From contig NZ_JAEAGP010000001.1 of the NCBI RefSeq assembly GCF_015999305.1, forward strand, positions 1,860,001 to 1,924,000: a stretch of 64,000 nt of DNA, in the 5' to 3' direction. Of this stretch, positions 8,745 through 17,456 are shown in pieces. The stretch comes from Erythrobacter sp. YJ-T3-07. GTDB lineage: Bacteria; Pseudomonadota; Alphaproteobacteria; Sphingomonadales; Sphingomonadaceae. The notes beneath the pieces are model-generated. The model was not told the origin of the DNA. It saw only the letters and a list, made by a program, of their open reading frames with translations, and did no database searches. The stretch's first letter is position 1, and each line of letters starts with the position of its first letter. Both the position numbers and the translations under genes were made by a program.

Positions 8745-10109
8745 ATGGCCAAGCCGAAGAAACGCTATGTCTGTCAGGCCTGCGGCGGTGTCTCGCCGCG
8801 CTGGCAGGGACAATGCCCGGACTGCGCGGAATGGAACACGCTGGTGGAGGATGCCCCCGCGACCGTTTTCAGCCAGAAGCACGACCTGTCTGGCGGCGGG
8901 CGCAGGCTGGAATTCGTCTCGCTGAGCGATGCGGTGAAGCCGCCCGAGCGGGCGACCACCGGGCTCAAGGAATTCGACCGCGCGCTGGGCGGCGGGCTGG
9001 TGCCGGGCGCGGCGATCCTGATCGGCGGCGATCCGGGGATCGGCAAGTCGACCCTTCTGCTGCAAACCGCGGGCGCGATCGCGCGCAAGGGCGGCGATGT
9101 CGTCTATGTCAGCGGGGAGGAAGCCTCCGCGCAGGTGCGTCTGCGGGCGGAGCGATTGGGGCTGGCCGATGCGCCGGTCCGGCTCGCCTCCAGCACCAAT
9201 GTGCGCGATATCCTGACCACGCTGGGCGCGCAGGAGGAAGCGCCCGACCTGCTGGTCGTCGATTCGATCCAGACCATGTATTCGGACACGATCGAAGGCG
9301 CGCCGGGCACGGTCAGCCAGGTGCGCGGCTGCGCGTTCGAACTGATCCGCTACGCCAAGGAGCGCGGCACCGCGCTGGTGCTGGTCGGCCACGTGACCAA
9401 GGACGGCAATATCGCGGGCCCCCGCGTGCTCGAACACATGGTCGACGTGGTGATGAGCTTCGAAGGCGAACGCAGCCACCAGTACCGCATCCTGCGCGCG
9501 CTCAAGAACCGCTTCGGCGCGGTCGACGAGATCGGCGTGTTCGCGATGGCGACCGAGGGGCTGGAGGAGGTCGAAAACCCCTCCATGCTGTTCCTCTCCG
9601 GACGCGACGCGCCGCTGGCAGGCAGCGCGGTCTTCCCCGCGATGGAAGGCACGCGGCCCGTACTGGTCGAGATCCAGGCGCTGATCGTGCGCCTGCAATC
9701 GGGCGCAACCCCGCGGCGTGCGGTGGTGGGGTGGGACAATGGCCGCCTCGCGATGCTCCTCGCGGTTCTCGAATCGCGCTGCGGCCTCAATTTCAGCGCG
9801 GCGGAGGTCTATCTCAACGTCGCGGGCGGCTACCGCCTGGCGGACCCTGCGGCGGATCTTGCGGTGGCCGCTGCGCTCGTCTCCGCGCTTGCCGACCGGC
9901 CCCTGAAGGATCGCTCTGTCTGGTTCGGTGAAGTCTCGCTCGCCGGGGAAATCCGCCCCGTCGCCCATGGCGGGCTGCGGCTGCGCGAGGCGGCCAAGCT
10001 CGGTTTTTCGAGCGCGCAGGGCCCTTTCATGGAAGAAAAGGCTTCACGCGGCATTCAATTCGACGGAATAAGGCAGCTATCGCAACTGGTGGATCGCGTG
10101 ATGCGATAG
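8745..10109 (+). CDS. radA: DNA repair protein RadA
   Basis: RadA is a RecA-related ATPase and branch-migration helicase that processes recombination intermediates. All three family parts are visible in its 454 residues: an N-terminal zinc finger (Cys 10, 13, 24 and 27), a RecA-like core with Walker A GGDPGIGKST near residue 94 and the RadA-specific KNRFG near residue 254, and a C-terminal Lon-like domain (LNVAGGYRLADPAADLAVA). A strong ribosome site (AAGGAGGTGGC then ATG) fixes the start. The LexA-type box just upstream suggests SOS induction, which would be notable for this gene. Confidence 0.96.
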   Translation: MAKPKKRYVCQACGGVSPRWQGQCPDCAEWNTLVEDAPATVFSQKHDLSGGGRRLEFVSLSDAVKPPERATTGLKEFDRALGGGLVPGAAILIGGDPGIGKSTLLLQTAGAIARKGGDVVYVSGEEASAQVRLRAERLGLADAPVRLASSTNVRDILTTLGAQEEAPDLLVVDSIQTMYSDTIEGAPGTVSQVRGCAFELIRYAKERGTALVLVGHVTKDGNIAGPRVLEHMVDVVMSFEGERSHQYRILRALKNRFGAVDEIGVFAMATEGLEEVENPSMLFLSGRDAPLAGSAVFPAMEGTRPVLVEIQALIVRLQSGATPRRAVVGWDNGRLAMLLAVLESRCGLNFSAAEVYLNVAGGYRLADPAADLAVAAALVSALADRPLKDRSVWFGEVSLAGEIRPVAHGGLRLREAAKLGFSSAQGPFMEEKASRGIQFDGIRQLSQLVDRVMR

Positions 10110-10134
10110 CAATGGCGTGCTAGGCTGAAATTCT

Positions 10135-10686
10135 ATGACCGGGTTCGACATCATCGTGCTGCTGATCGTCGCGGTGGCCGCTGTGGGCGGCTTCATGCGC
10201 GGCTTCGTTCAGGAAATGCTCTCGCTCGCCGCGTGGATTCTCGCGCTGCTCGCGATCCGGCAGTTTCACACGCAGGTGCAGGCGCTGCTCGAACCGCAGG
10301 TCGGCTCGGCGACCACCGCCGCGATCGTCGCCTTCGCGCTGCTGCTGCTGATCCCCTTCGGCGTGGTCAAGCTGATCGCAACGATGGTCGGCACCAGAGC
10401 GCGCGATTCGCTGCTCGGCCCGCTCGACCGGGTGCTCGGCTTCGGTTTCGGCGCGGTGAAGGGCGCGATCATTGTGGTGATCGGCTTTGCGCTGCTGGTG
10501 CTCGGCTACGATACGGTCTGGGGCGAAGAGGGCCGCCCGAACTGGATCGTCACCGCGCGCACCTACCCCTCGATCAACGCGGGCAGCGAAGCGCTGGTCG
10601 GCTATATCCACGATCGCCGCGCCGAAGTGCGCCGGGCTCGGTCGGAGGATAATGGCCCCGTGACCGGCGATACCGCCAGCCAGTGA
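10135..10686 (+). CDS. CvpA family membrane protein
   Basis: The 183-residue sequence has four hydrophobic segments near residues 4-22, 27-45, 62-82 and 98-120. The N-terminal half (FDIIVLLIVAVAAVGGFMRG) is typical of CvpA, named for a role in colicin V production and now linked to envelope stress and cell-surface functions. It follows radA by 25 bases and overlaps the next gene (GTGA), suggesting one transcript. The C-terminal 30 residues are charged and cytosolic. Confidence 0.8.
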   Translation: MTGFDIIVLLIVAVAAVGGFMRGFVQEMLSLAAWILALLAIRQFHTQVQALLEPQVGSATTAAIVAFALLLLIPFGVVKLIATMVGTRARDSLLGPLDRVLGFGFGAVKGAIIVVIGFALLVLGYDTVWGEEGRPNWIVTARTYPSINAGSEALVGYIHDRRAEVRRARSEDNGPVTGDTASQ

Positions 10687-11111
10687 CGAAGCTCTACACG
10701 CCCGAAATCCTCTCGCTTGCGGTGTCGCTGGCCGATTACCCGCGCCTGCCCGCGCCCGATGCGAGCGCGGAAGCACGCTCGCGCACCTGCGGCGGCACGC
10801 TGACGATGGACCTGGCACTCGATGCCGAGGATCGGGTGGAGGCGCTGGGCCTTGCCGTCTCCGCCTGCGCAATCGGGCAGGCGGCGGCGGCAGTGTTCGC
10901 GCAAGCGGCGCAGGGCCGTACTGCGGAAGAGATGCGCGCCAGCCTTGAGGGAATCGAGGCATGGCTGGGCGATGAGAACGCCGAGTTGCCTGGCTGGCCC
11001 GGCTTTGCCGTGCTGGAACCCGCGCGCGCCTTCCCCGGACGACACGGCGCGATCCTGCTCCCCTGGCGCGCGGCGACAGACGCGCTTTGCAAGGCCGGGC
11101 AGCCGCGTTAG
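10683..11111 (+). CDS. NifU/IscU-like iron-sulfur cluster scaffold
   Basis: This 142-residue protein resembles the IscU/NifU N-terminal scaffold on which Fe-S clusters are assembled. Two cluster-ligand Cys segments are present (RSRTCGG near residue 36, SACAIGQ near residue 62). The third expected Cys near the C-terminus is absent (GRHGAILLPWRA there instead), which seems to be a variant of the family and could change cluster handling. The start is GTG at 10683, overlapping the cvpA stop. No isc or suf genes are adjacent. Confidence 0.75.
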   Translation: MTKLYTPEILSLAVSLADYPRLPAPDASAEARSRTCGGTLTMDLALDAEDRVEALGLAVSACAIGQAAAAVFAQAAQGRTAEEMRASLEGIEAWLGDENAELPGWPGFAVLEPARAFPGRHGAILLPWRAATDALCKAGQPR

Positions 11112-11146
11112 ACCAACTCCATAAAACGGAGGGGGAAAATCGGAAT

Positions 11147-12781
11147 ATGAGCGCGTCCGTCGCAGCATCGGCCAACCGTGAGCCGACCGACAAGGAAATC
11201 CGGCTCGTCATCGCCGCCAGTTCGGCGGGGACGATCTTCGAATGGTACGATTTCTTCATCTACGGCACGCTCGCCGGGCTGATCGGCGCGGCGTTCTTCC
11301 CCAGCGGTAACGAGACACTGCAGATCCTGCTGGTGTGGGCCGGCTTCGCGGTCGGCTTCGGCTTTCGTCCGCTGGGCGCGATCCTGTTCGGCTTTCTGGG
11401 CGACAGGCTGGGGCGCAAGTACACCTTCCTCGTCACCGTCACGCTGATGGGCATCGCCACCGCCGGGGTCGGCCTGATCCCCGACGCGGCGACCATCGGG
11501 ATTGCCGCGCCGATCATCGTGATCGGCTTCCGCATCCTGCAGGGTCTTGCGCTGGGCGGCGAATATGGCGGCGCGGCGATCTATGTCGCGGAACACGCCC
11601 CGCCCGAGAAGCGCGGGTTCTACACCAGCTTCATTCAGGCCAGCGTGGTCGGCGGCTTCGTGCTGTCGATCATCGTGGTGCTGACCTGCCGCTGGCTGAT
11701 CCCGGAGGAGGAATTCGCCGCCTGGGGCTGGCGGGTGCCGTTCCTGCTGTCGATCATCCTGCTCGCCATCTCGCTGTGGATGCGCCTCAAACTCTCCGAA
11801 AGCCCGGTGTTCAAGGCGATGAAGGAGGCGGGCGAGACCAGCGGCAATCCCTTCATCGAAAGCTTTACCTACCCCGGCAACAAGAAGCGCATCTTCGTCG
11901 CGCTGTTCGGTATCACCGGCGTGCTGACCACGATCTGGTACACCGCCTTCTTCAGCAGCCTGTCGTTCCTGCGCGGGCCGATGCGGGTGGACGAAAGCGT
12001 GGTCGAATGGATGCTGCTGGCAGGCGGGCTGATCTCGATGAGCTTCTACCTCGTCATCGGCCGCTGGTCGGACAGGATCGGGCGCAAGCTCCCGATCATC
12101 TTGGGTGCCGGGCTCTCGCTCGCCCTGCTGTTCCCGGTCTTCTGGGGGATGGGCCATCTCGCCAATCCGGGCCTGTCCGCCGCCGCCGAGCGCACGCCGG
12201 TGGTGGTGACGGGCCAGAACTGCACGCCCGACCCCTTCGCCGAACTGTTCGGCCGCGAACAGACCGATTGCGGCAAGCTGCTCGACGCGCTGACCTCCAG
12301 CGGCGTGCGCTACGAGTTGCGTGAGGGCGGGGCGCTCGGGCTGTCCGTGGGCGGAGAGGCGCAGCCCCTCGACCCGGCGCTGTTCGCCAAGGGCGGGCTG
12401 CTGCGCGACGGGGTGCGGGAGGCATTGACCGTCAAGGGCTTCGATTTCAGCACGCAGGTACCGCCGTTCACGAATATCCTCGGCATCGTCGGCCTGCTGC
12501 TGGTGATGGGGATGCTCTCCGCGCTGACCTACGGATCGGTCGCGGCCTTGCTGACCGAGATGTTCCCGCCGCAGATCCGCTATTCCTCGATGTCGATCCC
12601 CTATCACATCGGCGCTGGATACCTTGGCGGGTTCCTGCCGCTGATCGCGGGGATCATCGTCGCGCGCAGCGGGGATATCTACGCAGGCCTATGGTATACG
12701 TGGATCGTGGTCGCTTTCGGCCTGCTTGTCGCATGGTGGGGCTTGCCGAGCGGGCCGCCACGTGATTTCGGGGATGCGTGA
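11147..12781 (+). CDS. MFS transporter, metabolite:H+ symporter (MHS) type
   Basis: A 544-residue major facilitator protein. The N-terminal FEWYDFFIYG and GDRLGRKYTF segments are hallmarks of the MHS branch (proton-coupled organic acid or osmolyte uptake, e.g. ProP, KgtP). It is about 100 residues longer than usual: between the eighth and ninth membrane spans (roughly residues 330-425) there is a polar insertion with two Cys. A strong ribosome site (GGAGGGGG) precedes the ATG at 11147; an in-frame upstream ATG at 11087 lies inside the previous gene and is less likely. The gene overlaps alr. Confidence 0.85.
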   Translation: MSASVAASANREPTDKEIRLVIAASSAGTIFEWYDFFIYGTLAGLIGAAFFPSGNETLQILLVWAGFAVGFGFRPLGAILFGFLGDRLGRKYTFLVTVTLMGIATAGVGLIPDAATIGIAAPIIVIGFRILQGLALGGEYGGAAIYVAEHAPPEKRGFYTSFIQASVVGGFVLSIIVVLTCRWLIPEEEFAAWGWRVPFLLSIILLAISLWMRLKLSESPVFKAMKEAGETSGNPFIESFTYPGNKKRIFVALFGITGVLTTIWYTAFFSSLSFLRGPMRVDESVVEWMLLAGGLISMSFYLVIGRWSDRIGRKLPIILGAGLSLALLFPVFWGMGHLANPGLSAAAERTPVVVTGQNCTPDPFAELFGREQTDCGKLLDALTSSGVRYELREGGALGLSVGGEAQPLDPALFAKGGLLRDGVREALTVKGFDFSTQVPPFTNILGIVGLLLVMGMLSALTYGSVAALLTEMFPPQIRYSSMSIPYHIGAGYLGGFLPLIAGIIVARSGDIYAGLWYTWIVVAFGLLVAWWGLPSGPPRDFGDA

Positions 12782-13875
12782 ACACGCACCCGCAAACTCC
12801 GCCGCCCCCGACGCTCCGCCTCGCGATCGACACCGCCGCACTGGCGCATAACTGGCGCGCGCTCGACAGGCTGTCGGGCACCGCGCGGGCGGGCGCGGCG
12901 GTCAAGGCGGACTGTTACGGTCTGGGTACGCACAACTGCGTACCTGCGCTGGTCGAAGCGGGCGCGCGCGATTTCTTCGTCGCGCACTGGAGCGAGGTCG
13001 CGCCCGTGCTGGACCATGTCGCACCGCAGCAGGTGGCGGTGCTGCACGGCGTGATGACCGGCGAGGAAGCGCGCTACGCCATCGCGACCGGCGTGCGCCC
13101 GGTGATCAACTCGCTCCACCAGGCGAAGGTCTGGCTCGATGCCGGAGGGGGCACGTGCAACCTGATGATCGATACCGGGATCAACCGGCTCGGCCTTGCC
13201 CCCACCGAGCTGAGCGACCCGCTGCTCGCCCGGCTCGACGTGCAGGTGCTGATGTCGCACCTGTCCTCTGCGGAAGAGCACTCGGCGGCCAATGGACACC
13301 AGCTCGCCGCCTTCCGCGCCGCGCAGGCGCTGTTGCCGCACCGCGAGACGAGCCTCGCCAACAGCGCCGGGATAGCGCTGGGCCGCGATTATAGTTGCGA
13401 TCTCACCCGCCCGGGCCTCGCGCTCTATGGCGGGGTGCCGACGCCCGATCTTGCCGATCACATCCGCCAGGTGGCCTTCCCGCAGGCCGCGATCATCCAT
13501 GTCCGCCGTCTCGAAGCGGGCGATGCGGTCGGCTATAATCGCGAATTCACCGCCAGCGGGCCGATGCGTGTCGGCACCGTCTCGCTCGGCTATGCCGACG
13601 GGTTCCTGCGCAGCTGGGGCGCGGAGGGCTTCCTGCGCCACCAGGGTCGCACGCTGCGCCTGCTGGGCAAGGTCTCGATGGACATGGTGGTGGTGGACCT
13701 TGCTCAGGCACCCGATTTGGGTGTCGGCGACTGGCTCGACGTGCCGTATCACCTGCCCGATGCTGCGCAGCATTCCGGCCTGTCGCAGTATGAATTGCTG
13801 ACCACGCTCGGCCACCGGTTCGAACGTAGCGTCAAGGCGCATTGCCCAAGCGATGCTGCAAATGCTAAGGCCTGA
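12778..13875 (+). CDS. alr: Alanine racemase
   Basis: A PLP enzyme that converts L- to D-alanine for peptidoglycan (EC 5.1.1.1). The PLP lysine is Lys43 in AAVKADCYGLG. The second catalytic base region is seen in GTVSLGYADGF, with the usual C-terminal beta-domain ending in YELLTTLGHRF. Length (365 residues) is normal. The start is GTG at 12778, overlapping the transporter's TGA. The 3' end carries one of two identical palindromes discussed under phaR. Confidence 0.93.
   Translation: MNTHPQTPPPPTLRLAIDTAALAHNWRALDRLSGTARAGAAVKADCYGLGTHNCVPALVEAGARDFFVAHWSEVAPVLDHVAPQQVAVLHGVMTGEEARYAIATGVRPVINSLHQAKVWLDAGGGTCNLMIDTGINRLGLAPTELSDPLLARLDVQVLMSHLSSAEEHSAANGHQLAAFRAAQALLPHRETSLANSAGIALGRDYSCDLTRPGLALYGGVPTPDLADHIRQVAFPQAAIIHVRRLEAGDAVGYNREFTASGPMRVGTVSLGYADGFLRSWGAEGFLRHQGRTLRLLGKVSMDMVVVDLAQAPDLGVGDWLDVPYHLPDAAQHSGLSQYELLTTLGHRFERSVKAHCPSDAANAKA
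13759..13775. repeat. Palindromic motif copy 1, possible PhaR operator
   Basis: GATGCTGCGCAGCATTC at 13759-13775 contains the perfect 14-bp palindrome ATGCTGCGCAGCAT (13760-13773). An identical 17-base copy lies at 13874-13890, 115 bases downstream. It falls within the end of alr. CTGC/GCAG dyads are known PhaR targets, although the published ones have 3-4 bases between half-sites. Confidence 0.4.
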
Positions 13876-13890
13876 TGCTGCGCAGCATTC
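13874..13890. repeat. Palindromic motif copy 2, possible PhaR operator
   Basis: This is the second exact copy of GATGCTGCGCAGCATTC. It covers the alr stop and an in-frame upstream ATG (13875) of phaR, and lies 24 bases before the preferred phaR start. A further half-site, GATGCTGC, is at 13852-13859. The spacing suggests an autoregulatory operator cluster. Confidence 0.45.
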
Positions 13891-13913
13891 AGTACTGGAG
13901 CCCGGCACTCTTC

Positions 13914-14483
13914 ATGCCTAACAAGAAATACGCCGAGGGCGACACGATCGTCATCAAGAAATACGCCAACCGGCGACTCTACAACACCCATTCCTCAAGC
14001 TACATCACGCTCGAAGACCTGGCGAAGATGACCCGCGAGGGGCTGGAATTCACGGTGGTCGACGCGAAGAGCGGGGATGACATCACCCATTCCATCCTGA
14101 CCCAGATCATCGTCGAGGAAGAGGCCAATGGCGAACATATCCTGCCGGTCAGCTTCCTGCGCGATCTGATCTCGATGTATGGCAATTCGATGCAGTCGAT
14201 GATGCCCAGCTATCTCGAAGCGAGCATGGCCAATTTCCGCGCCAACCAGGCGAAGATCGCCGAAGCGTGGCAAAGCGGCATGGCGGGCAATCCCTTCGCC
14301 AAGATGGCCGAGACCAATCTGGCGATGATGCGCGCCGCGACCGACGCCTTCACCGGGCAGGCCGGCGCGGGCAAGAGCGCGCAGCGCGCCGAAAGCCCGT
14401 CGGACGATACCGCACAGGAACTCGCCTCGATGCGCGACCAGATGGCCGCGATGCAAAAAAAGCTCGACGAGCTGGGCAAGTAG
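13914..14483 (+). CDS. phaR: Polyhydroxyalkanoate synthesis repressor PhaR
   Basis: This 189-residue protein has the PHB/PHA accumulation regulator DNA-binding domain at its N-terminus (IVIKKYANRRLYNT, SSYITLEDLAKM). A central region follows (HSILTQIIVEEEANG), and a C-terminal Met- and Gln-rich tail is likely to form helices. PhaR binds polymer granules and represses phasin and its own gene. I start it at 13914 because family proteins begin a few residues before IIKKYANRRLYNT and because the alternative ATG at 13875 lies inside the palindrome. It is downstream of alr. No phaC or phaP is in the window. Confidence 0.85.
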   Translation: MPNKKYAEGDTIVIKKYANRRLYNTHSSSYITLEDLAKMTREGLEFTVVDAKSGDDITHSILTQIIVEEEANGEHILPVSFLRDLISMYGNSMQSMMPSYLEASMANFRANQAKIAEAWQSGMAGNPFAKMAETNLAMMRAATDAFTGQAGAGKSAQRAESPSDDTAQELASMRDQMAAMQKKLDELGK

Positions 14484-14521
14484 CGCGACACCCTCCCGCT
14501 CAGCACGGGAAGGGATTGTTG

Positions 14522-15115
14522 ATGCGAGGAATATCGATGGCGATGAGCGCGCTGCTCATCGTGGCAATGCCTGCCGGGCCAGTCGGCGCGCAGAACGACG
14601 GGCCGTTGATCCGCAACTACCAGATGGAGGGCGACCTCGAGAGCCCGAACGATATCGGCTGCATCTCGATCGATCAGGCAAGGCCCGCCTATAATCCGGT
14701 CGATCTCTACCGCGGCGCGGCCGCCTGTATCGCGCGCGAGGAATGGGGCGACGCGGCCAGCCTGTTTGCGCTGGGCGGGGTCTATGGCCGCTACGACATG
14801 CGCCGCGTGTCCGACCGGACTGCGCATCAGGCGGTGATGGTCGCGCAGATGAGCGCGTTCGGCGATCTCGAAGAGGCGCAGCAGGCGAAGCTGTCCGAAA
14901 CGGTCGGGCGCATTGCCGACGATCCGGCGCAACTGGGCGCGCTGTGCAGCGCGATCGCCGCACTCGGCCCGCCGACCTATCGGCCGCGCTACATGTCGCG
15001 CCACGGGCTCGGCGCATTCACGGGTAACGAGGGGAGCGCGCCGGAGGGTTTCGACCCGCAGGCCACCTTCAAGGAAGTGATGACCAGCTTCCTCCACTGC
15101 CCGGCCGCCGAATAA
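14522..15115 (+). CDS. Uncharacterised secreted protein
   Basis: A 197-residue protein with a signal peptide (MSALLIVAMPAGPVGA then QNDG) and so probably periplasmic. The mature part has four Cys and repeats Ala-rich helical segments (EEAQQAKLSETVGRIADD). No catalytic motif or known family is recognisable. The reading frame is open further upstream into phaR, but the ATG at 14522 has a ribosome site (AAGGG, 7 bases away) and gives the signal peptide at the N-terminus. Confidence 0.65.
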   Translation: MRGISMAMSALLIVAMPAGPVGAQNDGPLIRNYQMEGDLESPNDIGCISIDQARPAYNPVDLYRGAAACIAREEWGDAASLFALGGVYGRYDMRRVSDRTAHQAVMVAQMSAFGDLEEAQQAKLSETVGRIADDPAQLGALCSAIAALGPPTYRPRYMSRHGLGAFTGNEGSAPEGFDPQATFKEVMTSFLHCPAAE

Positions 15116-15199
15116 CGCCGGTCGAAGGCTTGGCGCGGGCCGATGCCTCGCCTATCGAGCCTGCCCTACCGATCACCCAGCCAACAGGACGCCATCACC

Positions 15200-16744
15200 G
15201 TGCCCGCAATCCGTCACGCCCTCTCCGTCAAACGCGAAGACGATTTCGCCGCCTGGTATCAGGCCGCCATTGCCGAAGGGCAGATGGCCGAGGAATCGGG
15301 GGTGCGTGGGTGCATGGTCATCAAGCCGTGGGGCTATGGCATCTGGGAACGCATCCAGCGCCTGCTCGATGACCGGATCAAGGCCACCGGCCACGACAAT
15401 GCCTATTTCCCGCTGTTCATTCCGCTCTCCAATTTCGAGCGGGAGGCAGATCACGTCGAAGGTTTCGCCAAGGAAATGGCGGTCGTCACCCACCACCGGC
15501 TGATCGCGGACGGGAAGGGCGGGCTGATCCCCGATCCCGAAGCGAAGCTGGAAGAACCGCTTGTTGTCCGTCCGACCTCCGAAACGATCATCGGCGATGC
15601 GATGGCGCGCTGGGTTCAGAGCTGGCGTGATCTTCCGCTCAAGCTCAACCAGTGGGCCAACGTGGTCCGCTGGGAAATGCGTACCCGCATGTTCCTGCGC
15701 ACCAGCGAATTCCTCTGGCAGGAAGGCCACACCGCGCACGCCACCGCCGAAGAGGCGAAGGACCACACGCTGACCATGCTCGAAGTCTATCGCGCAATGG
15801 CCGAGGAAGACCTCGCACTGCCGGTGATCGCGGGCGAGAAGCCCGAGCACGAGCGGTTCCCCGGCGCGGTCGAAACCTGGTCGATTGAGGCGATGATGCA
15901 GGATGGCAAGGCGCTGCAGGCGGGCACGAGCCACTATCTCGGCACCAATTTCGCCAAGGCCTCGGGCATCAAGTATCAGGCGCAGGAAGGCGGCGAGCAA
16001 TTCGCGCGCACTACCAGCTGGGGTGTCTCGACCCGGCTGATCGGCGGCATCATCATGACTCACGGCGACGACGACGGCCTGCGCGTACCGCCCAAGCTCG
16101 CGCCTTGGCAGGTCGTGATCCTGCCCATGCTGCGCGGTAACGACGACGATGCAGCGCTGATCGACTATTGCGAAGGCCTTCGCGCCACGCTCGCGGGTCA
16201 GCATGCGCTGGGCGAGCCGGTCCGCGTGCTGCTCGACACGAAACCCGGCAAGCCTGCGCAAAAGCGGTGGGACTGGGTGCGCAAGGGTGCTCCGGTGATC
16301 GTCGAGGTCGGCGGACGCGATATGGAGAACGGCGTCGTCACGCTGATCCGCCGCGACAATCTGTGGGACATGGAAACGGGCAAGCTCAACGCGCAGGCCC
16401 CGACGCGCGAGATCGCCGGCCAGACCATCCCCGGCCTGCTGGGCGACATCCAGCAGGCGCTGTTTACCGAAGCCGCCGAACGCCGCGACGCGAATATCGC
16501 GACCGGCATCGACAGCTGGGACGGCGTTGTCGAGTTCTTCGCCAATAACGGCAAGTATCCCGGCTGGGTCGAGGTGCAGTGGGCCAAGCCGACCGGCGAT
16601 GCGCTGGAGCAGGTGGTCGAGAAGCTGAAGGATCAGAAGCTGACCGTGCGCAACGTGCCGCGCGACGCGACGCCTGCGGACGGCACCTGCATCTTCACCG
16701 GCGAGCCTGCGGTCGAGCGGGTCTACGTCGCGCGGGCATATTGA
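15200..16744 (+). CDS. proS: Prolyl-tRNA synthetase
   Basis: This class II synthetase charges tRNA-Pro (EC 6.1.1.15). At 514 residues it is the shorter type without the editing insertion found in the E. coli form. Visible class II elements include VRPTSETIIGDAMARW (motif 1 to 2 region), NVVRWEMRTRMFLRTSEFLWQEGH cut by motif 2 residues RTSEFLWQEGHT, and motif 3 GVSTRLIGGIIMTHGDDDGL (about residue 273). The frame opens at an ATG at 15143, but the GTG at 15200 has a better ribosome site (AGGA) and gives the usual family start PAIRHALSVKREDDF. The neighbouring AT-rich gene overlaps its stop. Confidence 0.93.
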   Translation: MPAIRHALSVKREDDFAAWYQAAIAEGQMAEESGVRGCMVIKPWGYGIWERIQRLLDDRIKATGHDNAYFPLFIPLSNFEREADHVEGFAKEMAVVTHHRLIADGKGGLIPDPEAKLEEPLVVRPTSETIIGDAMARWVQSWRDLPLKLNQWANVVRWEMRTRMFLRTSEFLWQEGHTAHATAEEAKDHTLTMLEVYRAMAEEDLALPVIAGEKPEHERFPGAVETWSIEAMMQDGKALQAGTSHYLGTNFAKASGIKYQAQEGGEQFARTTSWGVSTRLIGGIIMTHGDDDGLRVPPKLAPWQVVILPMLRGNDDDAALIDYCEGLRATLAGQHALGEPVRVLLDTKPGKPAQKRWDWVRKGAPVIVEVGGRDMENGVVTLIRRDNLWDMETGKLNAQAPTREIAGQTIPGLLGDIQQALFTEAAERRDANIATGIDSWDGVVEFFANNGKYPGWVEVQWAKPTGDALEQVVEKLKDQKLTVRNVPRDATPADGTCIFTGEPAVERVYVARAY

Positions 16745-17382
16745 CCTTGGACGTCTCACAATTCTTTTCGGCCTCAATTGTAATCGCTATTGTCATCTTC
16801 TCTCTCAGGGAGGGATTAGCTGAATATAGAGAGGCTAGAGGGCGCAGGCGAAGGTATCGAGCTCTCAAACTTGCTCTCACTGGAGAGATGCGCTCGAACA
16901 TTCACGCTTATCAATCTACTGTGTCAGCGCTCCTGGCCGCGAAAGATCGCGTGATCGAGGAGAAGGGAGCAAAACTCATCGTGCAAACTCGTCCGAGCGG
17001 GAAGGTTGATTACCGCGCGGTCGATAAAGATAAAAGTTTGATGTCTGGCGGGCGGGTAACACTAGTGAAAACCGAGGTATCGGATAGGTTGTACCTCGAT
17101 ATTTTTGAGATTGATAAGGGGCTAATCGAGTGGTTTAAAAATTACCGCACTTTCGTCGATGACCTTATTCATCTTCAAAACGGCCTGTTCGATTACACAG
17201 AAGAAGGCACTGACGACAACATTATATTTTTTGATGGGTTTGTCGATTGGGCTCTTAACCAAATGCCTGAATTGAAATCTCGAATGCTGCCTCTTTTCGA
17301 GCAAATATCGGACCGGGAGGAGCTTGGGTATGAACTCATCGACGTTCCCCAGAACCTTCTCTGGGACGATAAAGAGACGTAG
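16741..17382 (+). CDS. AT-rich orphan gene: single-pass membrane protein of unknown function
   Basis: About 213 residues. The likely start is TTG at 16741, overlapping the proS stop, or TTG at 16747. An N-terminal membrane anchor (SASIVIAIVIFSL) is followed by a basic helix (EYREARGRRRRYRALK) and a long cytosolic region rich in Ile, Asp, Phe and Lys. Base composition is clearly lower in GC than proS and rnr on either side, and AT-ending codons (att, aaa, ttt) are common, which points to recent acquisition. No family is recognised. It sits alone between two conserved housekeeping genes, a common position for small cargo insertions. Confidence 0.65.
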   Translation: MTLDVSQFFSASIVIAIVIFSLREGLAEYREARGRRRRYRALKLALTGEMRSNIHAYQSTVSALLAAKDRVIEEKGAKLIVQTRPSGKVDYRAVDKDKSLMSGGRVTLVKTEVSDRLYLDIFEIDKGLIEWFKNYRTFVDDLIHLQNGLFDYTEEGTDDNIIFFDGFVDWALNQMPELKSRMLPLFEQISDREELGYELIDVPQNLLWDDKET

Positions 17383-17456
17383 CTATTCGTTTTGATCGGG
17401 GGGCAGGGGGTGTGTGCGGGATAGCACCGCCCCTCCCATGCGTTTAGAGCCATGAT

